A stretch of DNA of 64,000 nt, taken from contig NHZP01000066.1 in the NCBI GenBank assembly GCA_003313425.1, positions 185,266-249,265 of the forward strand, given 5' to 3'. Each line of letters starts with the position of its first letter. Position 1 is the first letter of the stretch. Below are positions 1-11,252 of the stretch, piece after piece. The notes under the pieces were generated by a model. It searched no databases. It worked only from the letters and a program-made list of their open reading frames with translations, and was not told the origin of the DNA. The position numbers and the translations under genes were made by a program. This DNA comes from Pseudopyrenochaeta lycopersici (taxonomy: Eukaryota; Ascomycota; Dothideomycetes; Pleosporales; Pseudopyrenochaetaceae).

Positions 1-46
1 TAATTTTAAAGGAGACACGTTACTGATCATGGGAAGAAGATGTCCA

Positions 47-72
47 TTAACTTAATTAACTTAATTAACTTA
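47..72. repeat. Short TTAATTAAC tandem repeat
   Basis: Just under three copies of a 9-bp AT-only unit (TTAATTAAC) in a gene-free stretch. No associated feature is visible. Confidence 0.7.
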
Positions 73-1191
73 GAGTTACTTGAAAAGAAACGTTTCTGCA
101 ATCAGGACTACATAAAGATAGGTTTCGCTCCAGTAGAGGAGGATAGGGACCCGTTCACCGCACTAATAGTGTCGAAACAATCTTGTAACCTCCAACTATA
201 GAGTTACCAGAAAGCCGTATAAAGTACTAGCAATCACCGTTTCGACATGTTAAATTATACATAAAGAACTGTTCGAAGCTGATGTAGCTACTGCAATTGC
301 GCTTTTTGCAACAGCGGATCTCACTAGTGATGCTGAAGATTTGGGGAGTAGTTGTGGTCCGGAAACGGTATCTGATAGCCGGGGTTGTGCCACCAATCTT
401 GACGAATTTTGACACGACACGAGCGTGGAAATATTTTCTCGCTCAGAGAGTAACTTAGAAGCGTCTCCTTTGCCTCCTGTAATGGTCAAGATCGTACAAG
501 ATGCCGACTTGTGTCCTGTACAGTGCCTGAGGCATTTAGTAATCAGTTCACCATCTTCACAGAAAAGCTAACTACGTACCATTTCAGAACAACATCTCCG
601 TTTGGCGAGTTTACTGGAACCGTAAAAGCAGCAATTTAATCTCCCGCACAGTTCCGAGGGATGACTGTCCACAAAAAAGGGAGAAACAAAGAGTTCGCGA
701 AGTTAAAGGTTGCCTCGCAGGTCAAATTTTAGGCATTAAATATTCTAGGCCAACGTTAGATCAAAGTCTACCCAAAGAATGTTATTCGCACTGAAACTCT
801 AGTAATTTACCCGCCTATACTAAGGAGGGAGAGCTAAGAAGACATAGTAACGTGCCATCAGCTAAAAGTAGCTGCTGACAAACCGCCAAAGACACAATGC
901 TTAATACGGTGGTGACTTTTCGCATGTTAAGGAGTTGGGCTCGGAGTTGTTTGGGGCTTTTCAACCTACTTCAAATACTTATACTTAAGTAGTTTATAGA
1001 AGGATAACTTTAGAAATGTTACATATCGCTTGTCATTTTCAAAATGTTAAAAAGCAGAAGCGAAAAGCGCAGAAACCAGGAATATGCATTCTTGCATGGT
1101 TCGTTACAGATTTATAGTTTCCCAGTTTCTCATAGCTTCTCCGTCGAGTTATAGATGTTGTATCACCCTGCACAAGTATATTATTACAAAT
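73..1191. other. Gene-free region
   Basis: No open frame with coding character or recognisable domain on either strand; the short frames here overlap one another and lack plausible starts or splice sites. Nothing else is seen. Confidence 0.5.
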
Positions 1192-1584
1192 ATGTCCTCT
1201 TCCTCCGCGAGTTCTTGGAGCACACGAAAGGCTCACATATCATTCTACGTCCCAAATAAAACAACATATAAGAAAGCGAAGAGGGATTCAAGTTCAGAAA
1301 ACAGCTTGTTCGTGCAGCTTTCAGCTCGCTGTCTTCTCCACAAGTTTGCAGAGCTAGATATGTTGCTTTCTAAGTGTTCCTACGAAATTTCAGTTCCAGA
1401 AGGTCAGAATGATTTGTTTATTGAGATTTCTGATGCGTCGGTTTTAGCGCGTGATCTCAACACCACTAAGAGGCAAGATGCTCCAGAAGATGCGAGTTTG
1501 CCCATGCACCCGCATCATTTAACAACAATCTTTGAAGAAGAAGAAGAAGAAGAAGAAGAAGAATTTATCGAAGACTCTGCATGA
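1192..1584 (+). CDS. Small hypothetical protein with acidic C-terminus
   Basis: A 130-codon frame starting at the ATG at 1192; the same frame is open upstream to an ATG at 1084, but that extension is Cys/Ile-rich and not protein-like. The product is Ser-rich at the start, Lys/Arg-rich in the first third, and ends in an uninterrupted run of about ten glutamates encoded by a GAA-rich tract, then FIEDSA. No family is recognised. No introns are needed. It could be an expressed small protein or a chance frame beside a trinucleotide repeat; confidence is low. Confidence 0.3.
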   Translation: MSSSSASSWSTRKAHISFYVPNKTTYKKAKRDSSSENSLFVQLSARCLLHKFAELDMLLSKCSYEISVPEGQNDLFIEISDASVLARDLNTTKRQDAPEDASLPMHPHHLTTIFEEEEEEEEEEFIEDSA

Positions 1585-1770
1585 TCTCGAGTTCGAGGGA
1601 GGTTATTGTGATAAGAATGCTCCACTTGCAGGTATCATATGAATGGACGGCCACGCCATCTTTCATGCTTCAGTCTTGACATAACTGATAAGCAGTTATT
1701 TTACACTTAGTTAATGAAGTTAATTTACAAGACTTCCTCTAACTTAGCTTACTTCCGATTATTAGCATAA

Positions 1771-2151
1771 TCATGGCTGGGAATCAGTCGCAGACTTCTT
1801 GTTATGAACCCAAAAGTGATGTATCAAATATCCACAGCCTGAAAGCTCTGCTATTGAGACCCATGTCCGCTTCCAATACACTGTGTATCGGCATTCTGCA
1901 TCATGCGTTTCGCCTCGTAGCTCAAAGACCTGGCTGAGAAGTGGCACTCCATGAAAATTTTCACACAACTGCCCAATTGCTAATGTAGTTGGCTCCCATT
2001 CGGTTAGATACTCGCTTTGTCCGCTCTCTTCTTGTCTACGGTAATCAACCAGTCGATTAATTGGCCAGCGACGGATCGAGAGACGATTTTCGTTGAATGA
2101 AGGGATATGGCTGGAAGGAGATGCAGCTGATGCCTGGAGGAAGAGTGTCAT
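1771..2151 (-). CDS. Small protein with chromodomain-like segments
   Basis: A 126-codon frame with an ATG at 2151. Two segments look like chromodomain cores: a WPINRLVDYR start leading to EYLTEWEPTT (residues about 29-55), and further on YTVYWKRTWVSIAEL followed by LIHHFW (about 89-113). The spacing of Tyr-x-x-x-Trp-(Lys/Glu) and Trp-Glu/Trp-Val resembles chromodomain folds in fungal retroelement-associated and heterochromatin proteins. A sequence ending in CCTCCACAG lies just upstream and could be a splice acceptor, so a 5' exon may be missing. Family assignment is inference from residue pattern only; a decayed transposon tail is an alternative. Confidence 0.35.
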   Translation of the reverse strand: MTLFLQASAASPSSHIPSFNENRLSIRRWPINRLVDYRRQEESGQSEYLTEWEPTTLAIGQLCENFHGVPLLSQVFELRGETHDAECRYTVYWKRTWVSIAELSGCGYLIHHFWVHNKKSATDSQP

Positions 2152-2425
2152 TACGAAGATATTTTCTGTGGAGGCAAAATGGGAGACAGCCAGGCGGCTT
2201 CTGTCAGCATGAGCTTTTCTATGTGCCTATGCAGTGACCCTTCGACAGTGACAAGAGTGGTCATTACAAACCTAGTGATCTGAAATCAGGCAATAGTCAT
2301 TCTGAAATGACAAGTTACTGAAGTGATTTCATGGATTCGTCTAATTCTGAAATCTAGTACCCAAATTCCGAAACTGATTATCGGATTTCTGTCTACATCG
2401 TTGAAGACTACGCGCTAAATAAGCA

Positions 2426-2432
2426 TATAAAT
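2426..2432 (+). promoter_or_regulatory. TATA-like box before the 812-codon gene
   Basis: TATAAAT begins 51 bp upstream of the ATG at 2477, in a gene-free AT-rich leader with a CT-containing stretch after it. Position and sequence suit a fungal core promoter; the call is by position only. Confidence 0.4.
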
Positions 2433-2476
2433 GATCGAGTATACTTCTCGCTCACTCGGATAAGTTAGTACGCGCA

Positions 2477-4915
2477 ATGGACCCAAATCAATTGCCATCG
2501 GATCCGCTCAGGCAGTCGAGTCCTCATGATCATAACAATCAGCATCAGAGTCATATACAGCCAATACCACAACCACAACCACAACCTCAGAACCCCACTG
2601 GGTTGCAGCAACATGTCAACCCCGAGCTTGATCAACTTCCAGATGCACCCACTTCGACCCCAATAGAAAGGCCACCAGATACAGTGCAGGCACAACATCC
2701 CGATAACGCACCAATACAGCCTCAAATTGAACAACAGCTTAGCGAAATCGAGCAACAAACTCTTCTCTACTATTCGTACATTGTACCCGAGAAACCAGAG
2801 AATGTCGACCAACAAGCATGGGACAAGCAACAGTTAACGCTACTGCGCCCAATTTGTCTACATGACTTTCTACATTACATTGGAACTGGGGACATTGAAC
2901 CCATCCCTGCGAATTTGGCCGAAAATGAGCAACAAAGATGGGCATTTGAACACTTGCCGGCGCTCCTTCTGGCAAAAAGGAAAGCATGTTGTGCATATGA
3001 CTTAGACACCGACGAGCCTAATCTTCTCGAACGTTTGAACGAGATTGAAGAAAGTGAGCGAGAAGAATATGAAATAACAATCAAAGATCGTCCAAGAGAC
3101 TCTTCTGACGCCGAGTGGTGTGAAATTAAACGAAAGAGGGTCAAAGAAAAAGATGACGAAGAATCAGCAACGAGGGCAAATGCAGCTGAGAACCACAATG
3201 ATTCAGCGTACTCAGGCTACGACGAAACTATCATACCACTGCAAGTTCAGATACCTCTGGAAGTACGGAATCAGCAGCGTAAAATGTGTATGCTTATCAT
3301 GCAATGGTGGGAGAAAAGGCAATCGAGGAACGACTTGATAGATTTTGCAAACTTCAACGCACTTTTGAGGACACTACCCCACGGCGCCCAGTATCAGGTC
3401 AAGCCTACAGAACTTCAACACTGGATGGATGAGTTAAGAAAGGCTCTCGCTTCATGTGAACTATCACCATCGGAGACAGGTCTAGATCATCTAGCGAAGG
3501 TTGTTATAACGCTCACCAACAAGTTGCGGAAGCAAGGACTGGACTTGAAAATGGTGGTTGTGAGGGATACCCATTGTAGAATTTTCAGATGTCTGTTGAA
3601 ATCAGGATTGTCTATGCGCGAAACATCACATCCTCCAATACGGAAACTGATCGAAGCTTATCTGGCTCCTCGGGTAGAGCAACTCGAAGCACTACGGCCT
3701 GCTGGAAACTTCGTCGATTTCTTTATGCGAGATAATGAGTTGCAACTAGACAGGGTTAGGACGGTAATCGAGCAGATTGAGCATATCAATCAAGACTTGA
3801 CAAGTACAAACAGCACACTATCTCTCAGATTCGATGATCATCATTTGCCTGTCAAGGAATTAAAGTATGCAGCGGACTTGCATCGAAATAACCTCAAAAT
3901 CGAAGCTGCAACTGAGCTCAAGAAGTGGATATACAAGATGAATGCTTTGGGTTTTGGTAATTCGGTAAGAGACGTTTCGATCACCCAAAACCAAACCTTC
4001 TTGGATGAACAACCAATCCTTGAGGAACTCCTTGGAATTTCCGATACTGGTATGTGTCAATCCCAACTTGTTCCAGACGTACCACGATTGGCAGGCTCTA
4101 AGATGTACTATGCCGACGATGTACCTATGAAGACTGTGGCATGGGGATTCAAACGCCGTCGGTTCTTTATCAACCAATATGGACCCCAAGACTATCCAAT
4201 CTGGCGAATAGAACGTTTCCAAAGTCGGGAGTGGGCGGAATCGTACGGTAATGCCGATCCTCCATTCGCATTGAATGTATCAAACACCGTGAATCGATAT
4301 GGGGACGCAAAGGACCTTACAGGGCGCAAGATATATGGAATGGAGCACTACGATGGCGTTTTTGGTGTTGCCTGGGAAGTGGACTATGATGAAGACGTAG
4401 ATCCCTTGTCATTGCTCGATCCCAGAAACCATGACCCTGACTGGTGCGAATTTGGCCAAGCTATATCGAAATGGGACTCCCATTACATTTTAGTTGGATG
4501 GAAGTTACCGGGGAGAGGTCATGATATCGTAAAGACTTGGGAGGTCAGAACTAATGTAAGAAGTCTGCTAGGAAAAAAGAAGGCCGACTGGGAAATTTTC
4601 AAGTGCGCCCAAGAATCTGAAAAGGCGTTCAAAGATTGGAAGATTGGTACCCCGCAGACGCAAACGACATCCGCAGAGGCCTCCAACGTTCAGGATGCGA
4701 GTGGCCCTCCACCGGCCACCCATGTGACAATAGCTCCGCATAGTAGAACGGCGAACTTGAACTCAGCAATGCCGTTAACCCAGCATACGCTCGTGGAACG
4801 TCCACGGAGATACCCTATCCGCGACACAGCTGGAATTCAGAGCAACTCGGCTCCCTCATATTATGAACACCTGATGTCACCAGACCTGGACATCGTTCGT
4901 CTAAACGATCAGTAA
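2477..4915 (+). CDS. 812-aa hypothetical protein, 3' end replaced by hAT-1
   Basis: An uninterrupted single-exon frame of 812 codons. The N-terminus (about residues 1-90) is Gln/Pro-rich low complexity; the middle is helical and charged. The last third holds a Trp-rich globular region (YPIWRIERF, then HYILVGWK with TWEVRTNV about 20 residues later) that weakly resembles a chromodomain. No named family is recognised. The hAT-1 terminal repeat starts at 4881, so the last ten residues and the stop codon come from transposon sequence; the target duplication 4873-4880 lies inside the frame. The original 3' coding end survives in frame beyond the transposon (7962-8119). The frame is otherwise clean, so the gene was probably intact until the insertion and may still be expressed with an altered tail. 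Confidence 0.7.
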   Translation: MDPNQLPSDPLRQSSPHDHNNQHQSHIQPIPQPQPQPQNPTGLQQHVNPELDQLPDAPTSTPIERPPDTVQAQHPDNAPIQPQIEQQLSEIEQQTLLYYSYIVPEKPENVDQQAWDKQQLTLLRPICLHDFLHYIGTGDIEPIPANLAENEQQRWAFEHLPALLLAKRKACCAYDLDTDEPNLLERLNEIEESEREEYEITIKDRPRDSSDAEWCEIKRKRVKEKDDEESATRANAAENHNDSAYSGYDETIIPLQVQIPLEVRNQQRKMCMLIMQWWEKRQSRNDLIDFANFNALLRTLPHGAQYQVKPTELQHWMDELRKALASCELSPSETGLDHLAKVVITLTNKLRKQGLDLKMVVVRDTHCRIFRCLLKSGLSMRETSHPPIRKLIEAYLAPRVEQLEALRPAGNFVDFFMRDNELQLDRVRTVIEQIEHINQDLTSTNSTLSLRFDDHHLPVKELKYAADLHRNNLKIEAATELKKWIYKMNALGFGNSVRDVSITQNQTFLDEQPILEELLGISDTGMCQSQLVPDVPRLAGSKMYYADDVPMKTVAWGFKRRRFFINQYGPQDYPIWRIERFQSREWAESYGNADPPFALNVSNTVNRYGDAKDLTGRKIYGMEHYDGVFGVAWEVDYDEDVDPLSLLDPRNHDPDWCEFGQAISKWDSHYILVGWKLPGRGHDIVKTWEVRTNVRSLLGKKKADWEIFKCAQESEKAFKDWKIGTPQTQTTSAEASNVQDASGPPPATHVTIAPHSRTANLNSAMPLTQHTLVERPRRYPIRDTAGIQSNSAPSYYEHLMSPDLDIVRLNDQ

Positions 4916-7900
4916 ACGATGATCGATCGTTCGGCTATCGTTAGCTTTGTTATTGTTCTTGTTTACAGACGCGTCGCAAAAGCGGGGAAGCGGAGAAGTC
5001 AACAGATGAGATCATGAACGCGTTAATACAGTTTTACTGTAAATTCGTTCCATTTCTCTTGTTACTCCTTTATCGACTGCCAGCATGAGCTTAAAGAATC
5101 GTCGAAAGCGATTAGCTACTCATCTTGACGACACTGGACCGCAACAACGTCGTAGTAAACGATTATCGCAGCTTATTATCCAGGATGAGGACTCTCCTAT
5201 CCAGCAAAGGTTTGATCTTAACGATACTAACGATGACGAGCTTTCAGAAGTTATCGCAGATCCCCTCTATACGTACTGAGTTACAGCGTACCAACGATGA
5301 CTCAATCTGGCTACCAGAAAGTCAGGGTGACGAGCCAGCCACTGCTCTAAAGTTTGACTACAGTTGGGTTGATTGGGAGCGTATCTCAAGCTTTGCAACG
5401 CCTCTTAGTGATGTTAAAGTCACCCAGTGGGTGTGGAAATATGGGGTTCCTATAGAGCAGAAAGATCGAATGACTAAGGCGAGATTCTGGTTGTGCAAGC
5501 CGTGTTACCTAAACGGGAAGGAGATTACCTACAACGTAACGAGAGGTGTCCAAAGCGTGCGCAAGCACATGGCTCAGCACCACCCAAAGCTTGCAGAAGA
5601 CGAGAGCCTAGAGGACTTTAAGCTTGCTAACTGGTTTCGTTCGTGTGGCCTTGACCCATCTCGAAGCGATCACCAGCGCATTATTGCTCGATTAGTCCGA
5701 AATACCGACTTCGAGAGGATTAACCAAGCTCTAAGGAGGTGGGTGGTGAGGCGTAGGATCCCATTTCAGCGTGTTGATGACCCTGAATTCCTCGAATTTC
5801 TGGCCACGTTGCAACCACTAGTTCAAACCCCAAGGGCTATAAACAATAGGCGTACGATTGCCCGGCGAGTGCTTGAAGATCTAAAATACCATCAGCGTGA
5901 GATAATACAGCTTTTCAGCAAGCTCCAGGCATGATCCACCTCGCATTCGACTTGTGGACGTCACCAAACTTACATGCAGTTAATGGAGTAGTTGCTCACT
6001 TCGCTAACTGCGAGGGCACCAACTGTAAGCTTCTACTAGGCCTCTCACCGTTTTACGACTCTCACGAGGGCGTTAATATCGCCCAGGACGTATATCGAAT
6101 TGCCAAGACATATGGAATTGTGGGCAAGCTTGGCTACTTTGTCCTTGACAATGCTAGGAACAACGATACAGCTATTGACGCGTTGGCAAAGCTTCTTAAC
6201 GTTCCAGAGGCTTCATGGGCTCACCAGCGGCGATTACGTTGTATGGGCCATGTCATCAACTTGGTAGCGAGATCCCTCTTGTTTGGTGATCGAAAGGATA
6301 TATATGAGGCCGAGAACCAGCTACTAAAGGACTCTCGCGATGAAGTAATGCTCTGGCAGTGCCAAGGACCTGTTGGAAAGATTCACAATGTTGTAAAATG
6401 GGTGCGTAAGAGCCCTCAGAGGCACGAGAGATGGCTGAAAGTTTGTGAGCGTGAGCGCAAGAAAAAGCTTATAAAGCCTTACCGCTTAGAGCTTGTACAG
6501 GACCAGCAGACGCGGTGGAACAGCACTTATCTTATGATTGATCGCGCAGTGGAACTTATGGCTGAGGTTGACACATTCATCGACGACGAGAGCAACCGCT
6601 ACTCTATAGCAGTTAGCAGCGGCAAGCGCGTTCAAAAAGGCAAAGACTCACTGTCGTTGTGGGTATTTAAAAATCGCTTCACACACGACGATTGGGGCGT
6701 ACTGCAAACTTTTCAAGGCCTCCTCCAGCCACTCTTTGAAGCAACAATGGCTCTGCAAGGCGACGCCAGCGCTGGCGATTTTGTAGGTGTTGGCTACGTC
6801 TTACCTACGCTTGAATGTATCCTCAGTCGTCTTGAGGATGCTAAGGCTGAGTACGCTGGTCGCGATACGAGGATACACGCATTGCTCGAACATGGATGGG
6901 CGAAGGCAGATGAGTACTATTGCCTTATGGATCGCTCACCAGCACTGGCAGCCGCCATTGTACTCGACCCACGCCGCAAGTGGCACTTTATTAACCGGCA
7001 ATGGAAGCAGCAAGCAGGTAGAGCTTGGCTAAAGACTGCGAAGCAATCAGTGAGAGATCTGTGGCAGCGCGAGTATAAAGACTTGCCAGGCGAACTTGAA
7101 GCCACATCAACAAGATTACTAAGTAAAAAGCCACCTATATTGGGCGCACTAAGAACCTACCTCGCCGCTGCAATTGATGAGGATGATCCTATTGTTGCTA
7201 CGACTGCAGATGAGTACGATGAGTGGATAAGTAAGCCGCGAGTACGCAGTGTTAATCCTATCAAGTACTGGCATTCCGCTGAGGTTCGTGGCCGTTATCC
7301 TCGCCTCGCCCGAATGGCGATTGATATCCTCTCTATCCCACCTATGAGCGACGAGCCAGAGAGGGTCTTCTCCCTTGCTGGTATCCTCCTTGATAAGCGG
7401 CGTCAAAGTATGAGTGTAGAGGTAATGGAGGCAAGCGAACTGCTGGCAAACTGGGATGCGCAAGGGCTTATTACACTAGGGTCGCCAGCAGGCTTAGGCA
7501 ACGATAAGAGCAACCGCGAAGTGGAGGAGGAGGAGGGTAGCGAGCAGCTGACACCGAGTGCGACGCAGCTGAGCTTCTCGAGTATTTCGGCAGTAGGGGA
7601 GCTGGCTAATAGTCGTTTCTCAACACTAGAACTGTAGCGACAGTTAGCAGCGATTGCGAGCTCTGATTTTTCTTTCAAATAAACTAAGCAATTTTTATAT
7701 ACAGGCGTTAATAGGATAGGAAATCCTATTTAAGAGAGCTTGGCTTAATAATATATAGTATAGCCTGTGCGCTGCCTATACAACTTTCCTAAAACAGGAA
7801 TTAGGAATAGCTAAGATTTACGAGATTTTCACAGTTTATATAGTAAATACCTAGTCAATAGAATAAGAATCAGTTCTTGGCCATAAACGTCGTTCGGACG

Positions 7901-7953
7901 ATGAACGATCGTTCAAAACGATCGTTCGGGGAAACGAACGATGTCCAGGTCTG
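4881..7953 (+). mobile_element. hAT-1 DNA transposon, complete ends
   Basis: A 3,073-bp hAT element. Terminal inverted repeats are a perfect 20-bp pair: CAGACCTGGACATCGTTCGT at 4881-4900 and its complement at 7934-7953. The 8-bp direct repeat GATGTCAC at 4873-4880 and 7954-7961 is the target duplication expected for hAT. Both subterminal regions are packed with CGATCGTT-type motifs (about 4894-4945 and 7885-7945), likely transposase binding sites. The transposase lies between but is frameshifted. The element sits in the 3' end of the 812-codon gene in the same orientation. Confidence 0.95.
5085..7637 (+). pseudogene. hAT-1 transposase, frameshifted
   Basis: Three overlapping frames make one hAT transposase: 5085-5279 (basic N-terminus), up to 5934 in the next frame, then 5931-7637. 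The second part holds a BED-type zinc finger (WLCKPCY ... HMAQHH). The third starts at MIHLAFDLWTSP, the first catalytic Asp region, carries FVLDNARNNDT and RWNST motifs, and ends with the hAT dimerisation domain (NPIKYWH ... SIPPMSDEPERVFS). The frame changes at about 5270 and 5931; the second is an ATGA overlap of stop and start. No intron of plausible length restores either junction (best candidate 32 nt). Indel damage is likely, so the element is probably non-autonomous, though its ends look usable. Confidence 0.85.
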
Positions 7954-7961
7954 GATGTCAC

Positions 7962-8119
7962 AATGTCACTCAAGAACAATTTCTGGCGATGCAGTACAAA
8001 TTGCGGATGCTGATTCATTGTTTTTAAATAGAATGTGCCTTTTGCATGGGTGTGCTGATATCACAACGAGTCAATGCGTAAAGTTAAGCTTCTACGCCAG
8101 CCGATGTTCCCCGCGTTGA
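7962..8119 (+). other. Displaced 3' coding end of the 812-codon gene
   Basis: Removing hAT-1 and one copy of GATGTCAC joins 4880 to 7962 without changing frame. The 812-codon frame would then continue for about 52 codons to a stop at 8119. This is the natural continuation of the interrupted gene, although its true end could involve an intron. The segment has no start of its own and is presumably untranslated now. Confidence 0.6.
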
Positions 8120-10160
8120 GTGAAGCAGGGTCTCCACCTGTGTGCTCTGCGGAACCAGGACAGCGGGATATCGTTGTGCCAATTAGGAGTAATGCCGCTT
8201 GTTTGACTTTTGCCCGACTCATGTAAGGGTTGCCTCGACCCTGAAAATAAGTCTCTGAATGGTTCATGTCCTACCGCGGCTACTGGCACAAGATTTGGGG
8301 ATAATTACGAGAGCCTAACCCGGTAAGAGCGATATCCGGGGAGAGGGTTCCGAGACATGATACAAGGGGGACTCATGAACGGACTGGCAGTGGGCCAACT
8401 TTGCCACCAGCGTTTTTCCCTCATACAAAAGACCTGCTTAGGATCCGTGCAAGAACGACGCTACCAGCCTGTTCATGTGTCTCCTTGTAAGAAACAAAAA
8501 GGGGCAATAGGATTGAACAAGAAAGAAATGAGGCAGCTGCTCTTTGATAAGAGTCAACGTGTATATAGAATAGCTAGTTAGGAACCTCTACAGCTTCAAT
8601 TATTTTGCTGCTTGCATGGTGTTGCGCGTGCATCAGGTGGGGGCGTGCATCAGGTGGTGGAACACGTTATAAAGAGCGCCATAACGAATAGACGGTAATA
8701 GAGCAACTGTAGGGTCGTTGGTGGCTGTTGCTATGTATCATTAGAATATGGCGTGGCGTTAGTTGTCTTTTCTATTTTCTTTCGGTATTGACGTTCGCTC
8801 CAATGATCATATCCTCACGCACTTATGTCATATGAACACAATTACTTGCTTCAACATAGATAGCGCGAGAGGGCAGGAGAAAATGAATAAGGTGAGTGGC
8901 AATCATAAGGGAGGTAGGAGAGTAACGTTGGCGTTCGCTTAACTTCGAGTATGTCATTTAAAGTCTAACCTGAATCGTGCAATGGTACCATTCCACTTTT
9001 TGACAAAGACGGTCATAGGAAGAAAAATAATAAGAAACTGACTTGTTAGCCGCAGCCTCGTGCATAAAGTAAAAGTTTTCGGAACTCTTCTCCCGTTTCC
9101 TTCCCTTACGTCCCGTAAACTTTGCTGCACGGCCATCACTCCGTTCGTGGCTTGGAAGCCACAGGAGCTGCCTGTGATCGCCGCTCACCAAATTCATTAA
9201 TAGGCTCGGAAGAATCCTCCGGGAGGCAGAAACTAGGCCCCCAAGGTAAGCTCGGCCCCCTATTTTCCGCCACCTCAACTTTCCGGCCACCTTGCCAAAC
9301 CACTTTTGATAACCTAGTCTACAAACCTGGCCAGAACGGGAACAGTAACAACGTAATTTTAGGTTTGTGTAGTGTATCTTATGCAATCAGGCGCAACAGT
9401 CAAAGTGAAGGACCTATCGTTTCGCTTCACCATAATTCAATCATCTTAATAATTACAAGGATTAAAGGACGCATAGCTCGCTCCGACCTACTCTTATACC
9501 TTAACTAATCATTCTAATGTAGATATATGCATCCATATCACTATTTTTATCTTTATTCCACTAGGTTATCTATTTAAAGAAGGTGTAAGTAACTACAGGG
9601 ATAGAAAGTCTATGCGATATTTATCTTTTATCCTAATTATCTGTAGACACGGTCAGGATTTACTAGGTTTAAATTATTACTAAAGAAATAGAGTGCACAA
9701 CTAGAGCAGCAAATAATAAGTTCTCAAGCAACGGGTTTTGTAGGAACATCTAAGGAATAATAGAGGAAATTAATCGTCTCCAACAAGACCTTGCTTACGC
9801 AGACTCTACGCTAAGCTACAAGAAAATCTCAGATGCAGTACGCAGTTAAGTCAAATCACAAATCATCAAAATTAGGGCACAGATATAATATATTCGGGAA
9901 GTAGTGTTTAACTTACGCCCGTAAGAACCGCAGAGAAAGATTGTCTACGTAAATATCTGTCAGTGTGTCGCCGGGCTATATATAGGCAACCTGTTCAGCA
10001 TAGTAAGAATTCCCTTTAACGTACTTGATAAGCGAGTTGCGCAGATAACGTTGAAGTACCTGATTTAATAGGCAAGGTGAAGCAGACAGGATAGGTTTCT
10101 TGATTATTCAGTTAGGCAGTGGTTTCACCCATTTCAAAATTCGTGTGCTGAAGGCGGAAA
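8120..10160. other. Gene-free region with TE decay
   Basis: No supported gene. About 9,500-10,100 is AT-rich with many stop codons; one frame there reads as a broken coiled-coil segment (EINRLQQDLAYADSTL), possibly an old transposase relic, but this is not firm. A direct repeat of GGGGGCGTGCATCAGGTGG type is seen near 8,630-8,655. Confidence 0.4.
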
Positions 10161-10166
10161 ACAGCA

Positions 10167-10433
10167 TCAGCGATGCCAGGACATAAGATTGGTTAGACAG
10201 CTGCACGCGAACAAATCACTTCCATACTTTCGAGCGTCCTCCTCTAGCTTAGCTAGCTTCTTCAAATTGGGCTGGAAATCGAGTCGTGGCTGGGTTCCGG
10301 CGCGTCGGCGTCTAACTGTAGTTCGAAAGATGTTATACACTGTGGCAGCATGTCTTATGTTGTTGTGGCGTCTCGAACAGAGTTGAACGCGCTGTAAGTT
10401 GGTGGGGCTGGCCGCTCGCTTGTGGAACCCTGT
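10167..10433 (-). pseudogene. pogo/Fot-type transposase N-terminal relic
   Basis: The minus strand reads LQRVQLC, RHAATVYN, RTTV.RRRAGTQPR and KLAKLEEDA, the pattern of the Psq-type helix-turn-helix at the start of fungal pogo/Fot transposases. Only this part remains; no DDE domain follows. The upper boundary coincides exactly with the TA at 10434-10435, where the 740-bp inverted repeat begins. Pogo elements target TA, so the junction may be an insertion edge. Confidence 0.6.
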
Positions 10434-11173
10434 TAACTTATCATTCCGAACGCTATTTGCGGAAACCGGCACCGGCAACGCCGTTTGGGATTCCTGTCCC
10501 GACCAAATCGGAAGCATAACCGTAGACTACTGAAAGGCTTTAGCCTCGGATAAATACCTGTGCGCCCGATGTTGTGCGTTCTGACGCCATTGAGCATTTG
10601 GTCAAAGCGCTCGATGCATAATTACATCTCCCGAGGCGAAGGGCATTTTAACTTCCGGTAGCTGTCAGAATGAGCCAATAGGATCGCGACCGAAACCCTG
10701 GCCCAGGATCGCCGATAAAGCACTCTTCAGTCATAATCCCATCAGAGCACGTCCCCTGATTCCCGTGCTCGTATTACAGACGGCACACAATCCTGTACGC
10801 GTGCTTGACCAACTTCAAGGAAGTTTTTTCTGGCTATGCGGCATTTTCTTCTAGGACTGGTTTCCTGAAACATTGAAGGCAGACGTTGGCCAACGAGGTG
10901 TTTGCCGACCATATTTCGCAGAGCCTTTTAACGCCCGGTGCAATGGTTCTAGGGCTCCTGGCGTCGGATTACCGTTCCCCGCGAATTCTAAATACTTAAC
11001 TTCAAAATTCCGAAGGTTGTGTCCGGCTGCGGACAAACTCACCAAACTCTAGATCCAGGCGCGCCACTGCGCTCAGAAGCCTGCAGTTTCCCACACAAAT
11101 TTCTGTATAGCCCGTTCACGATACCCTTTTACATGCACCTGAATGCTTCAGCAGTTACTTTGATCGCATCATC
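10434..11173. repeat. Inverted repeat arm A (740 bp)
   Basis: This segment matches the complement of 50166-51094. Arm B is 929 bp, which equals 740 plus a 184-bp insert plus its 5-bp duplication, so there is no other length difference. The differences seen are mostly C/T (for example CCGGCTGCGG in A against CTGGCTGCGG in B, AGATCCAGG against AGATTCAGG). No domain is recognised in any frame; the 64-codon frame inside lacks an ATG. Its right end lies 80 bp before the receptor gene at 11253, so it may now act as that gene's promoter region. Confidence 0.9.
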
Positions 11174-11252
11174 AAACGAGCCATCCCCGTGTTGGTGAAG
11201 ACGCCATGCAAGTTCACAATGATAAGGTTGGCTTCGCAAGCCACTGCACTAT

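Noticed and set aside
10851..11045. 64-codon frame shared by both inverted-repeat arms
   Set aside because: No ATG start, no domain, and conservation is explained by the DNA repeat.
10434..11173. The 740-bp repeat as a long terminal repeat
   Set aside because: Its ends are not TG...CA, no 5-bp duplication flanks either arm, and the arms are inverted with unrelated sequence between.
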